DNA of 38,567 bases from Granulicella sp. (GTDB lineage Bacteria; Acidobacteriota; Terriglobia; Terriglobales; Acidobacteriaceae), in assembly GCA_003133205.1 (NCBI GenBank), contig PKWK01000130.1, positions 1 to 38,567 on the forward strand. The letters run 5' to 3'. Positions 1-8,369 of the stretch are shown here, piece by piece. Each line of letters begins with the position of its first letter. Position 1 is the first letter of the stretch. A program made the position numbers and the translations under genes. The notes under the pieces were generated by a model. That model had not been told where the DNA came from. It saw only the letters and a list, made by a program, of their open reading frames with translations, and did not search any database.

Positions 1-593
1 GGCGGGAGGACTTCGGTGTAGCCGTGCTCGCGGGTATGGAGGTCGAGCATGAAGTTGGCGAGGGCTCGTTCGAGGCGCGCTCCCTGGCCAAAGTGGACGA
101 CGAAGCGTGAGCCGGATATTTTTGCGGCGCGCTCGAAGTCGAGGATGCCGAGGCGTTCGCCGATCTCCCAGTGGGGCCGGGGAGGGAAGGCGAAGTCGGG
201 CTTCTCGCCCCAGACCTTTTCGACGGAGTTGTCGAGTTCTGAGGTGCCGATGGGAACGGAGACCTGGGGCAGGTTGGGGACGGCCTGCATCATCTCGCGG
301 AGTTGGTCGTCGAAATCAACCGCGGTTTCTTCGAGAATCTCGGTTTGGTGTTTTCTCGCTGCGAGTTCTTGGGCGAGTTCAGAGGTGTCTTTGCCTTCGC
401 GCTTGAGTTTGCCGAATTCCGCGGAGAGGATGTTGCGGCGGGCCTTGGTGGTTTCAAGGAGGGTGATGGACTCGCGGCGGCGGGCGTCGACGGCGGCGAA
501 GTCGCCGAGGACTTCTGCCGGTTCCATTCCGCGGGTGCGCAGTTTTTCTTCTACAAGGGGCAGGTTGGCCCGTACAAATCCTAGGTCTAGCAT
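1..593 (-). CDS. serS: Seryl-tRNA synthetase, N-terminal part (runs off the window)
   Basis: Cytoplasmic class II aminoacyl-tRNA synthetase that charges tRNA-Ser. The visible 197 codons begin MLDLGFVRANLPLVEEKL, the usual SerRS opening. They continue through the charged, coiled-coil tRNA-binding arm (about residues 25-110) into the first part of the catalytic core, with the family-typical LHTREHGYTEVLP stretch at the window edge. The C-terminal class II motifs 2 and 3 lie outside the window. I chose the ATG at 593 because it gives the canonical N-terminus; the Shine-Dalgarno sequence there is weak. The gene is divergent from pyrD, and the 135-bp gap between them holds a palindrome. Identification is secure; only the 3' part is missing, because of the window boundary. 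Confidence 0.95.
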   Translation of the reverse strand, partial: MLDLGFVRANLPLVEEKLRTRGMEPAEVLGDFAAVDARRRESITLLETTKARRNILSAEFGKLKREGKDTSELAQELAARKHQTEILEETAVDFDDQLREMMQAVPNLPQVSVPIGTSELDNSVEKVWGEKPDFAFPPRPHWEIGERLGILDFERAAKISGSRFVVHFGQGARLERALANFMLDLHTREHGYTEVLP

Positions 594-627
594 CCATCCA
601 ATTCTACGGCAGTTGAACGTTGGATAA

Positions 628-660
628 CCCACCCTTTGTGATGAAGCCACAAAGGATGGG
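628..660. repeat. Imperfect palindrome between serS and pyrD
   Basis: Two 13-base arms (628-640 and 648-660) are complementary at 12 of 13 positions, the exception being a G:T-type mismatch, around a 7-base loop. The core CCTTTGTG/CACAAAGG is strong. No T-run follows on either strand, so it is not a standard intrinsic terminator. It resembles the short dispersed palindromes common between genes in Terriglobales, but no second copy of this sequence was noticed in the window. Confidence 0.6.
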
Positions 661-728
661 CCACCCAGGTTCTTCGGCTATTACACTGGAGGGATGCGAA
701 CGGCGGTGATGATCTGAGCAAGCCCGAT

Positions 729-1643
729 ATGCGCGTGACGATTGCCGGGGTGGAGTTGGGCTCGCCGGTGATTGCGGCCAGCGGAACCTTCGGGTATGGG
801 GTCGAGTTCGAGGAGATTGTCTCGCTCGATCGGATTGGGGCTTTTGTTACCAAGGGCCTGTCGCGCGAGCCTATGGCCGGGAACGCGAGCCCGCGCATCA
901 TTGAGACACCAGCCGGCATGATGAACGCCGTCGGCCTGCAGAATATCGGTGTGCGGGCGTTTGTGGCCGACAAGCTGCCGAAGCTGCGTAGCATGACGGG
1001 CACGGTTGTCATCGCCAACGTGTTTGGCTACACCATTGAAGACTGCGTCGAGGTGATCCAGGTGCTCAACGATGCGCCCGGTATCGCCATGTACGAGCTC
1101 AACGCGAGCTGCCCGAACACCAGCCACGGCGGGATGGTCTTCGGCACCGATCCTGACTCGCTGTATCAGTTGACGGTGCGCTGCCGGGAGGTTGCGGAGT
1201 CGGCTGGCCGGCCGTTGATGGTCAAGCTTTCGCCGAACGTGACCAACATCGGTCTGATGGCGAAGCTGTCAGCCGATGCTGGCGCGCAGGCGATCTCGCT
1301 GGTGAATACATTCCTGGCGCTGGCTATCGACGTTGAGACGCGCAAGGCGCGCATCGCCAACTTTACCGGCGGGCTGTCTGGTCCGGCGATCCGGCCGATT
1401 GCGGTGCGCATGGTGTATGAGGCAGCGCAGGCGGTGAGGATTCCCGTGGTTGGGATGGGCGGCATTGTGCGTGCGGAGGATGCGGTGGAGTTCCTGCTGG
1501 CGGGTGCGACCGCAGTTGAGGTGGGGACGGCGAGCTATGCCGATCCGCGCGCGGTGGAGCACATCGCCAACGGCCTGCGCCGCTGGTGCGCCAGCCACGA
1601 TTTACCCCGCGTGAGCGAACTGACCGGCGCGTTGGTGCGGTGA
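729..1643 (+). CDS. pyrD: Dihydroorotate dehydrogenase, class 1 (1B-like)
   Basis: Oxidises dihydroorotate to orotate in pyrimidine synthesis, using FMN in a TIM barrel. The 304 residues start with VAxxxLxSPVIAASGTFG-type sequence near residues 5-22. They carry the class 1 active-site loop ELNASCPN with Cys128 as catalytic base; class 2 enzymes have Ser here. FMN-binding glycine stretches VVGMGGI and EVGTASY are near the C-terminus. Length and the N72/N125 region fit class 1B, which normally pairs with an electron-transfer subunit PyrK; no pyrK is in this window. The start ATG at 729 has no good Shine-Dalgarno. A GGAGG at 688-692 sits too far upstream for it and only one base from another ATG that opens a 7-codon frame. 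No in-frame upstream ATG, GTG or TTG was found. Confidence 0.93.
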   Translation: MRVTIAGVELGSPVIAASGTFGYGVEFEEIVSLDRIGAFVTKGLSREPMAGNASPRIIETPAGMMNAVGLQNIGVRAFVADKLPKLRSMTGTVVIANVFGYTIEDCVEVIQVLNDAPGIAMYELNASCPNTSHGGMVFGTDPDSLYQLTVRCREVAESAGRPLMVKLSPNVTNIGLMAKLSADAGAQAISLVNTFLALAIDVETRKARIANFTGGLSGPAIRPIAVRMVYEAAQAVRIPVVGMGGIVRAEDAVEFLLAGATAVEVGTASYADPRAVEHIANGLRRWCASHDLPRVSELTGALVR

Positions 1644-1647
1644 GGCG

Positions 1648-1690
1648 AGTGGTAAGTGGTCAGTGGTAAGTGGTCAGTGAGTGGGAAGTG
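1648..1690 (+). repeat. 14-bp tandem repeat, two exact copies plus a degenerate tail
   Basis: The unit AGTGGTAAGTGGTC occurs at 1648-1661 and 1662-1675 and is followed by a degenerate third part to 1690. It fills part of the 137-bp gap between pyrD and purH. It has no open frame and no hairpin that would suggest a function. Confidence 0.75.
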
Positions 1691-1780
1691 AAGAGATGCA
1701 GCTAAGAGCTGCGAGCTCCAGGTGGCGGTTTGGGGCGAGGTTTCAACAGGCGGGTGATGATTGCGTCATAAAATGGTTGT

Positions 1781-3445
1781 GTGACCACCGAAACCATCTC
1801 CGCACCCCGTGTCGAAATTAACAACGGCCTCCGCACGATTCGCCGCGCCCTTTTATCCGTGACCGACAAGACCGGCCTGGTTGAGTTTGCGAAGGCACTG
1901 GCGTCTCATGGCATCGAACTCGTCTCGACTGGCGGAACGGCGCGGGCGCTGCGTGAGGCCGGCCTGATTATTCGCGACATCAGCGACCTGACCGGTTTTC
2001 CGGAGATGCTGGATGGCCGCGTGAAGACGCTGCACCCGAAGGTGCACGGCGGCATTCTGCACATGCGCGATAGTCCGGAGCATGTCGCGTCCATCGAAGC
2101 CCACGGGATCGAGCCGATCGATATGGTGGTGGTGAACCTGTACGCCTTCGAGAAGACGGCGAACAAGCCTGGGGTGGCGTTCTCGGACGTGATTGAGAAC
2201 ATCGACATTGGCGGGCCGTCGATGGTGCGCTCGGCGGCGAAGAACTTCGAGGACGTTGCGATCGTGACGTCGGTGGGGGACTACGGGCCCATCGCGGAGG
2301 AACTTGCTACGTACGCGGGCTCGCTGGGCCGGGCGACGCGCTGGCGGCTGGCAAAGGCTGCGTTTGCGGTGACGGCGGCCTACGACGCGGGGATCGCGAC
2401 GACGCTCGAGAGTATTGTCGAGCCGACACCGCACGGTGAGACTGCGGAGTTCGACGCTGATGCGATGCCGCCGGTGATTCGCGTGATCGATCCGCTGAAG
2501 ACCGTGCTGCGCTACGGCGAGAACCCGCACCAGAAGGCGGCGCTCTACGTCGACGGCAGCGGGCGGGGAGTAGCTGCGGCGAGGCAGTTGCAGGGCAAGG
2601 AGTTGAGCTACAACAACATCGTTGATCTGGACGCCTGTTGGGAGTTGGTGAGCGATTTCGATGCTGAACAGGACGCTGCGGTCGCGATCATTAAGCACAC
2701 GAACCCATGCGGAGCGGCGACCGGGGCGACCGTCCTTGAAGCTTATAGACGAGCGCTCGAGGCTGATCCGGTTTCGGCATTTGGCAGCGTCATCGGCATC
2801 AACCGCGAGGTGGACGCTGAGGCGGCGGAGGAGATCGCGAAGCTGTTTGTCGAGGCGATTATTGCGCCGTCCTTCACCGGGGAGGCGGTCGCCCGCTTCG
2901 CCTCGAAGAAGAACTTGCGGCTACTGGAGATTGCGGTCGGCGGCTCCGATGGAGGCAAGCCGTATCGGACGCTGAAGCAGGTGTCGGGTGGATTCCTGAT
3001 GCAGGATGCGGACCGCGGCAGGGTCGCGGAGGCCGATCTGAGCGTTGCTACTGAGCGTGCGCCCACGCCGGAGGAGATGCGGGCTCTGCGTTTTGCGTGG
3101 AGCGTGTGCAAGCACGTGAAGTCGAACGCGATTGTGTACGCGCGATGCTATAGCCAGGACGGGGTGGTCCATGGCCAGACGGTTGGGATTGGCGCTGGGC
3201 AGATGAGCCGGGTCGATGCGGCGCGGTTTGGCGCGATGAAGGCGGTGTTGCCGCTGGCTGGAACGGTCGCTGCCTCCGACGCCTTCTTTCCGTTCCCGGA
3301 CGGACTGGAAACTGTGGCGGCGGCTGGGGCGACGGCGGTCATTCAGCCCGGGGGGTCGGTGCGCGACGCCGAGGTGATCGCGGCGGCAAACCGGCTAGGC
3401 ATCGCCATGGTTTTCACCGGGATACGCCATTTCCGGCATGGGTAG
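1781..3445 (+). CDS. purH: Bifunctional AICAR transformylase / IMP cyclohydrolase
   Basis: Catalyses the last two steps of IMP synthesis: formyl transfer from 10-formyl-THF to AICAR, then ring closure. The 554 residues show the IMP cyclohydrolase (MGS-like) domain at about 22-170, with [26 protein letters not shown] and the [13 protein letters not shown] loop. The AICAR transformylase domain follows, with [13 protein letters not shown] and the active-site motif [11 protein letters not shown] (catalytic Lys-His pair), and ends in the typical GIRHFRHG. The start is GTG at 1781 with poor Shine-Dalgarno. This gives about 20 residues before the conserved domain, longer than most PurH proteins, so translation might begin elsewhere. 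It is on the same strand as pyrD, but the 137-bp gap argues for separate transcription. Confidence 0.95.
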   Translation: MTTETISAPRVEINNGLRTIRRALLSVTDKTGLVEFAKALASHGIELVSTGGTARALREAGLIIRDISDLTGFPEMLDGRVKTLHPKVHGGILHMRDSPEHVASIEAHGIEPIDMVVVNLYAFEKTANKPGVAFSDVIENIDIGGPSMVRSAAKNFEDVAIVTSVGDYGPIAEELATYAGSLGRATRWRLAKAAFAVTAAYDAGIATTLESIVEPTPHGETAEFDADAMPPVIRVIDPLKTVLRYGENPHQKAALYVDGSGRGVAAARQLQGKELSYNNIVDLDACWELVSDFDAEQDAAVAIIKHTNPCGAATGATVLEAYRRALEADPVSAFGSVIGINREVDAEAAEEIAKLFVEAIIAPSFTGEAVARFASKKNLRLLEIAVGGSDGGKPYRTLKQVSGGFLMQDADRGRVAEADLSVATERAPTPEEMRALRFAWSVCKHVKSNAIVYARCYSQDGVVHGQTVGIGAGQMSRVDAARFGAMKAVLPLAGTVAASDAFFPFPDGLETVAAAGATAVIQPGGSVRDAEVIAAANRLGIAMVFTGIRHFRHG

Positions 3446-3582
3446 CGGCTCGGAGAATGCTTCGGGGAAGGCTATAATTACCGGATATCTCTGGGATGCG
3501 GCTCGTATAGCATCCAAATGAAGCACCGCATCGTCTAAACAGTGTTTGCGTCCTTGATCCCGCCGGATAGGAACCTTTGCCC

Positions 3583-5700
3583 ATGACCATGCTCTTTCGT
3601 GCTTCGCGGATTCGCCACTTCCGGCTGGTTCCCATCGTCGCGTTGCTGATTGCGATGCCCACACTGCTCGCGGTGGCCCAGGACGCTTCTTCCAAGAAGA
3701 GGCTGGTAGCTGTGACGCCGCCCAGCGCAGGTCAGACGGACTCCGATCGCTCTGGCGCCTACTACCACTATGGTCTGGCCCATCTCTATGAGGAGATGGC
3801 GGTCAACGCCGGTCGCCCGGACTATGCGACCCAGGCCGTTGAAGAGTACAAGCGTGCGCTCGATGCCGATCCGAAGTCGCTTCTGCTTCAGGACGGTCTT
3901 GCCGACCTCTATTTCAAGATCGGGCGCATCAAGGATGCGGTTAGCGCGGCGCAGGACCAGGTGAAGCGAAACCCGGACGATATCGCGGCCCACACGCTGC
4001 TGGGGCAGGTGTATCTGCGTTCGTTGGGCGATATGCAGGGCGCGCAATCGGGTGAGATGCTGCAGCGAGCGATCGGGGAATACGAGACTATCGCGCGCCT
4101 GAAGCCGAACGACCTCGAGTCCAAACTGCTGCTCGGTCAGCTCTACGCGCTGAACCATGACTCGGCCAAGGCGGAGGCGCAGTTCAAGGATGCTCAGAAG
4201 ATCGACGCAGACTCTGAGGATGTTGTGCTCAACATGGCGCGGCTTTATGGGGAGAACGGCGACCTGCAGCGTGCGGTGGACACGCTTTCGGCGGTGCCGG
4301 TTGAAGATCGAACTGCGCGCATCGAGTTTGCTCTCGGGGCGATCTACGATCAGTTGAAGAAGCCGAAGGAAGCTGCCGCGGCGTATCGCCGTTCGCTCGA
4401 TATCGAGCCGGACAATCCGGATGCGGAGCGCGGTCTCGCGAATGCGCTGCTGGCGGACAATCAGTTGGATGAGGCGCTGAAGGTGCTGAATGCGCTAGTG
4501 TCCGCGGACCCTTCGGACGGTCCGTCCGAGATTCATATCTCCGAGATTCAACGCCGCCAGGGGCACTATGATGAAGCGCTCGCAACGCTTGAGAAGGCGA
4601 AGTCGCAGGTTCAGGATTCGCTTGAACTCAGCTACAACGAAGCCCTCATCTACGACGCCCTGGGCAAATACGACCAGGCAACGGGCGTGCTGACCGGCAT
4701 TCTCGACTCGTCGGCTCATCCCGAGGGCAAGTATTCCGATCCGGAGAAGCAGAACCGCGCGATCTTCCTCAATCGCCTGGGCATCATCTATCGCGAGCAG
4801 AACAAGACGACCGAGGCGGTGGCAGCGTACAAGCAGATGGCCAGCCTTGGCGGCGACTACGCCCGCGACGGATATCAGGGTGAGGTCGATGCCTATCGCG
4901 ACGCGCACCAGTGGAAGGATGCCACGGCTGTCGCAACCGACGCCGCAAAGACGCTTCCGAAAGACCATCTGGTTCAGTTGATGTACGCGCAGCAGCTCGC
5001 CGATATGGGGCAGGTGGACGAAGGGCTGGCTCTCGCCAAAGCCCAGTTGACCGGCGGTGCGGACGATCGTGACGTGGAGGAAGACCTGGCCCAGTTTTTC
5101 ATCCGTCTCAAGCGGTTCAAAGAGGCGAGTGAGCAGCTCGACAAAGCCGATGCTCTGGCCACCAAGCCGGAGGAGAAGGTCTATGCGTTGTTCCTGCGCG
5201 GCGAGTTTTACGACCGCCAGAAGATGTACGACAAGGCCGAGGTCGAGTTTCGCAAGGCGCTGGCCATCGATCCGCAGAATGCTGGGGTGCTGAACTACCT
5301 GGGGTACATGCTCGCCGACCAGGGCCAGAAACTGCCCGAGGCGTTGAAGATGATCCGCCAGGCGGTCGATCTGGAGCCGCAGAACGGCGCGTATCTGGAT
5401 TCGCTGGGCTGGGCCTACTTCAAATTGGGACAGTATGCGCAGGCGGAAGAGAATCTGCGCAAGGCCAATGAGCGCATCAACAGCGATCCCACCGTCCACG
5501 ATCATCTTGGCGAGGTTTACGAGAAGACTGGCAAGCTGAAGCTGGCGGTTGCGCAGTGGGAGCGCTCGATGACGGAATATGCCCATTCACTGCCCGCCGA
5601 TGCGGACCCCGAGGACGTGCAGAAGGTTCAGCACAAGCTGGAGAATGCCCGGGTCAAGCTGGCCAAGCTGAATTCCTCTGCAGACAAGGACGCCCACTAG
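3583..5700 (+). CDS. Exported tetratricopeptide-repeat protein
   Basis: A 705-residue TPR protein of unknown specific role. The N-terminus has a basic region (FRASRIRHFR), a hydrophobic stretch and the cleavage-like AVAQD, so it is probably secreted to the periplasm. The rest is a long array of TPR helices recognised from repeated A-xx-Y-xxAL..DP patterns, for example YKRALDADPKS, YRRSLDIEPDNPDAE, FRKALAIDPQNAGVLNYLGYMLAD and IRQAVDLEPQNGAYLDSLGWAYFKLGQ. The last blocks resemble those of TPR proteins often linked to outer-membrane or lipoprotein assembly, but that is inference. I chose ATG 3583 because an AGGA at 3569-3572 lies about 10 bases upstream; an in-frame TTG at 3577 is too close to it. 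A TATAAT hexamer at 3473-3478 is a candidate -10 element without a clear -35. Confidence 0.85.
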   Translation: MTMLFRASRIRHFRLVPIVALLIAMPTLLAVAQDASSKKRLVAVTPPSAGQTDSDRSGAYYHYGLAHLYEEMAVNAGRPDYATQAVEEYKRALDADPKSLLLQDGLADLYFKIGRIKDAVSAAQDQVKRNPDDIAAHTLLGQVYLRSLGDMQGAQSGEMLQRAIGEYETIARLKPNDLESKLLLGQLYALNHDSAKAEAQFKDAQKIDADSEDVVLNMARLYGENGDLQRAVDTLSAVPVEDRTARIEFALGAIYDQLKKPKEAAAAYRRSLDIEPDNPDAERGLANALLADNQLDEALKVLNALVSADPSDGPSEIHISEIQRRQGHYDEALATLEKAKSQVQDSLELSYNEALIYDALGKYDQATGVLTGILDSSAHPEGKYSDPEKQNRAIFLNRLGIIYREQNKTTEAVAAYKQMASLGGDYARDGYQGEVDAYRDAHQWKDATAVATDAAKTLPKDHLVQLMYAQQLADMGQVDEGLALAKAQLTGGADDRDVEEDLAQFFIRLKRFKEASEQLDKADALATKPEEKVYALFLRGEFYDRQKMYDKAEVEFRKALAIDPQNAGVLNYLGYMLADQGQKLPEALKMIRQAVDLEPQNGAYLDSLGWAYFKLGQYAQAEENLRKANERINSDPTVHDHLGEVYEKTGKLKLAVAQWERSMTEYAHSLPADADPEDVQKVQHKLENARVKLAKLNSSADKDAH

Positions 5701-5729
5701 GCTGATTTTGCAGGCCGAACGAAAGGCCC

Positions 5730-5784
5730 GGGGCTAAAGCCCCCTGATCTTATGGGCGTTATTCGTGGGGCTAAGAGCCCCACG
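5730..5784. repeat. Two GGGGCT..AGCCCC stem-loops
   Basis: A perfect 6-bp hairpin (5730-5743) with a 2-base loop is followed 20 bases later by a perfect 9-bp hairpin (5764-5784) with a 3-base loop. Both share the core GGGGCTAA(A/G)(A)GCCCC. They lie just after the TPR gene and could act on its mRNA 3' end, but no T-run follows. The shared GGGCTAA core also appears in the hairpin at 29883-29922, which suggests a dispersed palindromic family. Confidence 0.65.
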
Positions 5785-5787
5785 CTA

Positions 5788-5856
5788 ATCCGAAGAGTAA
5801 CAGTAGGGCAATGCGAGCCGTAACGGTGGGGCAATCCGAACCGTAACGGCAGCTGA
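5788..5856 (+). repeat. Three imperfect 23-bp tandem repeats upstream of the dGTPase gene
   Basis: Copies at 5788-5810, 5811-5833 and 5834-5856 follow the pattern ATscGA(a/g)cCGTAACgG plus a GC-rich tail. The second and third copies are nearly identical through CCGTAACGG. The period is exactly 23 bp. The array ends about 75 bp before the start of the downstream gene. Its function is unknown; it could be a protein-binding array or simple repeat expansion. Confidence 0.7.
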
Positions 5857-5933
5857 TCCACTTTCGGTCCTCGCAATGAAGCTACTGGGATTGGTCGCGC
5901 CGGTTACACTTAACTGTGACCTTAAACGGGACA

Positions 5934-7076
5934 ATGAACTCCGACTTGCATCTCTGTGCGGTTTCCGGAGACGTGGACGATGTGCTGACGGAGCGGGTGT
6001 ATGCCGCGCCCGAGCGCCCGTCGCGTACAGCGTTTCAACGCGACCGGGAACGCATTGTGCAGGCGCGCGCGTTCCGCCGCCTGGCCGGCAAGACGCAGGT
6101 GTTCACCAGTCGCGCCTCGGACCACTTTCGCAGCCGCCTGACGCACACCATTGAAGTGATGCAGATCGCGCGCTGCGTGGCCGAGTCGCTGGGATTGAAC
6201 CAGGACCTGGCGGAGACGCTGGCGCTGGTTCACGACATCGGCCACCCGCCCTTCGGCCACGCCGGCGAACGAGCGCTCGATGAGTGCCTCAAGCGCCACG
6301 GACTGCGCTTCGATCACAATCTCCATGCGCTGCGGATCGTCGAGCACTTCGAGCAGCGCTACGCCGCCCATCGCGGGCTGAACCTCACGCTTGGTGTGCG
6401 TGAGGGAATCATCAAACATTCACGCGACTACAGCACCGACCAATACCCTGAGCTTTCCGGCTACCTGCTTGGCGAGAGGCCTCCGCTGGAGGCGCAGATC
6501 ATCGACCTCGCCGACGAGATTGCGTATCTCACCGCCGACCTCGACGACGGGGTTGAGTCGGGTCTGCTCGAGATCGATCACATTCGCGGCAACGTCGACA
6601 TTCTGGCCCACTGCTATGCGCAGGTGGAACGCGAGCACGTGGGTATCGAGGCCAAATTCCTATTTAATGAGGCGCTGCAACTGATGCAGAACGTACTCAC
6701 GGACGATCTCATCGCGACCACGCTGGCAAAGACGCGCGCGATTGGCGTGACCAGCCTGGAGCAGGTGCGCGACCATCCAGCTCGGCTCGCCACATTCTCC
6801 CCGCTCGCGGAGGCGCATCGCCTGCAGGAGAAGCGCTACCTTTACGACACGCTCTACACGTGCGACGTGCTGTCGCTGGAGCACGACAAGGCCGAACAGG
6901 TAGTCACCGCGCTATTCGATTTCTGGATCAATGAACCCCATGAGCTGCCCTCCGGCTATGTGGAAGAAATTGAGACCGAGGGGCTTGCGCGCGTCGTCGC
7001 CGACTATATCGCCGGTATGACCGACAGCTTCATTTTGCTGCAATATGCGCAGGTCAAACGGGCTGTGCGGCGCTAA
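5934..7076 (+). CDS. dgt: Deoxyguanosinetriphosphate triphosphohydrolase-like protein (HD domain)
   Basis: HD-superfamily metal-dependent phosphohydrolase of the dNTPase type. It releases tripolyphosphate from dNTPs and is thought to tune nucleotide pools. The 380 residues carry the family opening ERPSRTAFQRDRERIVQARAF and metal ligands at His71 (SRLTHTIEV) and His100-Asp101 (LVHDIGHPPFGHAGE). The downstream FDHNLHALRIVEHFE and an Asp in DLADEIAYLTADLDDG complete the set. Length fits the short bacterial dNTPase-like branch rather than the about 500-residue E. coli enzyme. The start is uncertain: ATG 5934 has GGGA close upstream, and an in-frame GTG at 5916 would add six residues. Neither has a convincing Shine-Dalgarno. 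It stands alone, with the repeat array directly upstream. Confidence 0.9.
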   Translation: MNSDLHLCAVSGDVDDVLTERVYAAPERPSRTAFQRDRERIVQARAFRRLAGKTQVFTSRASDHFRSRLTHTIEVMQIARCVAESLGLNQDLAETLALVHDIGHPPFGHAGERALDECLKRHGLRFDHNLHALRIVEHFEQRYAAHRGLNLTLGVREGIIKHSRDYSTDQYPELSGYLLGERPPLEAQIIDLADEIAYLTADLDDGVESGLLEIDHIRGNVDILAHCYAQVEREHVGIEAKFLFNEALQLMQNVLTDDLIATTLAKTRAIGVTSLEQVRDHPARLATFSPLAEAHRLQEKRYLYDTLYTCDVLSLEHDKAEQVVTALFDFWINEPHELPSGYVEEIETEGLARVVADYIAGMTDSFILLQYAQVKRAVRR

Positions 7077-7237
7077 AGAAAAGGCTTAACACCGATCAGA
7101 GCGGATGTAACCGACTCAGGGACAGGCAATGGCTGAGACGCGGCTCTCTTCGCACTCCGTTTTATCTTCCGTGCAAGTGTGAAGTTGCCCAGAAGGTGCT
7201 CCCGTGCATCCAACCATAAGGCACAAGGAGCAGCCCT

Positions 7238-7918
7238 ATGAACGACCTATCCGTACGCTCGCTCGTGAAACTGGCGATGTTGCTGGTTCTGCCGATCGCG
7301 GCCCAAGCGCAGACTCCCCAACAGGCTGGAACACTCACGATCGCCGGTCAGCCCGACCAAGCCTCCGTCGTCCGAATCAATGGCAAGACCTACGTGGATA
7401 TCGAGTCGCTCGCTCGCATCACGCACGGGTCGGTTCGGTTTCAGGGGAGTCAGACGATCCTGACGCTGCCTTCCTCGGCGAGCACGACGGCGCCGACAAC
7501 ATCTGCGCAGCCGGTCAAGACTCCGCAGCTCTCTGGAGGCTTCCTCAGCGCCGAGATTGAGGCGATCACTGGGCTGCGCGAATGGCGTGCGTCACTCGTT
7601 TACGCCATCCAGAGCAATTATCCCGTCACGGACAATTGGGTGGGCGGGCTGCGTAGATCTGCCGACGCCAAGCTGCAACTCGCGATTGCAGCGGCCACGA
7701 CTGAGCCGGACCAGAAGGCGGTCGAGTTGTTGCGGAACGAGTTCACCAATATGCAACAGATGAGCGATCAATTCCTGGCGATGCACGCCAAAGCGAACAA
7801 CATTGCTCCGGACTCATTCGACAACAATCCGCTCGACCAGAAGATCCTGGGGTGTGCTCGCGCTCTCGCTTCCATGGCCGCAACGAAGCAGTTTCAGGAC
7901 GAGCCGCTCTGTCACTAA
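7238..7918 (+). CDS. Secreted protein with a copper-amine-oxidase-N-like stalk domain
   Basis: Function not known. The 226 residues have a signal peptide (MNDLSVRSLVKL, a hydrophobic core, cleavage near AQAQT). A short beta-rich module at about 45-80 follows, where VVRINGKTYVDIESLARI and VRFQGSQTILTLP resemble the copper amine oxidase N-terminal (stalk) repeat. A Thr/Ser/Pro-rich linker (about 80-100) leads to a helical C-terminal domain with many charged residues (about 105-226). One Cys pair near the end (LGCARAL and PLCH) could form a disulfide. The ATG at 7238 is supported by AAGGAG at 7225-7230. It ends 9 bp before the tRNA-Glu remnant, so it marks the left outer neighbour of the tRNA-bounded cassette. 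Confidence 0.75.
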   Translation: MNDLSVRSLVKLAMLLVLPIAAQAQTPQQAGTLTIAGQPDQASVVRINGKTYVDIESLARITHGSVRFQGSQTILTLPSSASTTAPTTSAQPVKTPQLSGGFLSAEIEAITGLREWRASLVYAIQSNYPVTDNWVGGLRRSADAKLQLAIAAATTEPDQKAVELLRNEFTNMQQMSDQFLAMHAKANNIAPDSFDNNPLDQKILGCARALASMAATKQFQDEPLCH

Positions 7919-7927
7919 GACTTGCGT

Positions 7928-7971
7928 TGGCGTCCCCAACAGGGTTCGAACCTGTGTTGCCGCCGGGAACA
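7928..7971 (-). repeat. tRNA-Glu 3' fragment, 44-nt direct repeat (candidate att site)
   Basis: These 44 bases are identical to 12794-12837, the 3' part of the intact tRNA-Glu gene on the same strand. The match runs exactly from the CCA end through the T arm and variable loop to the first base of the anticodon loop, then stops. The base beyond each end differs (7927 versus 12793, 7972 versus 12838). This is the classic footprint of tyrosine-recombinase integration into a tRNA gene: the intact tRNA sits at one end and the displaced 3' copy at the other. It is not a functional tRNA. Confidence 0.85.
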
Positions 7972-8245
7972 TGGTTTCAGGGCTTTTGGCCGTCTTTGGC
8001 CGACCTTGCAGCATTGAGCGGATAGCCTGATGGAATTGTGGTCAGTCGCTGCATGCGCATGGAGTTCGCCCGTGTTGAAAAGCTTGAACTCTGCACAACA
8101 CTGCGCTTCAGACAGACGGAGCTCGTTCACAGGAAAAATCACCCTCAGCGAGCATCCTCAGAACACAGACTTCATAGGCGTAAGAAGTCCGAATACCGCC
8201 TGCTCGAGCGTCGCCGCGAGCCACCCCAAATCAGCGGCAACTTTT

Positions 8246-8276
8246 TTGCTAGGCGCGCTCCGCGGGTCTGTATAAT
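8246..8276 (+). promoter_or_regulatory. Putative promoter of the cassette TonB-dependent receptor
   Basis: A perfect TATAAT at 8271-8276 is preceded by TTGCTA at 8246-8251 (4 of 6 to TTGACA) with a 19-bp spacer. Transcription would start near 8283, giving a leader of roughly 90 nt before the receptor ATG. It lies inside the tRNA-bounded segment, so the cassette carries its own promoter. The long spacer lowers certainty. Confidence 0.5.
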
Positions 8277-8369
8277 GCTGGCGGACCTCAGCTCACCTTC
8301 CTCCGAGTCCTCAGGTTTGGGATCAGCTATTTCCATCTCTTCTTTTTTTCTGCTCTTTTCGAGGTGACC

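Noticed and set aside
694..717. Seven-codon frame (MRTAVMI) right after GGAGGG, just upstream of pyrD
   Set aside because: The Shine-Dalgarno is only about one base from its ATG, too close to work, and no attenuator-like hairpin follows. Not enough to call a leader peptide.
1648..1690. CRISPR-like or regulatory repeat between pyrD and purH
   Set aside because: Units are directly adjacent without spacers and only two are exact. It is a simple tandem repeat.
4495..5586. 363-codon minus-strand open frame opposite the TPR gene
   Set aside because: Same reasoning: an antisense shadow of a repeat protein with no family match.
8038..8367. Plus-strand open frame between the tRNA fragment and the receptor
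   Set aside because: It covers the receptor's promoter and has no ribosome-binding site or recognisable sequence. The roughly 390 bp after the fragment hold only the promoter that I can support.
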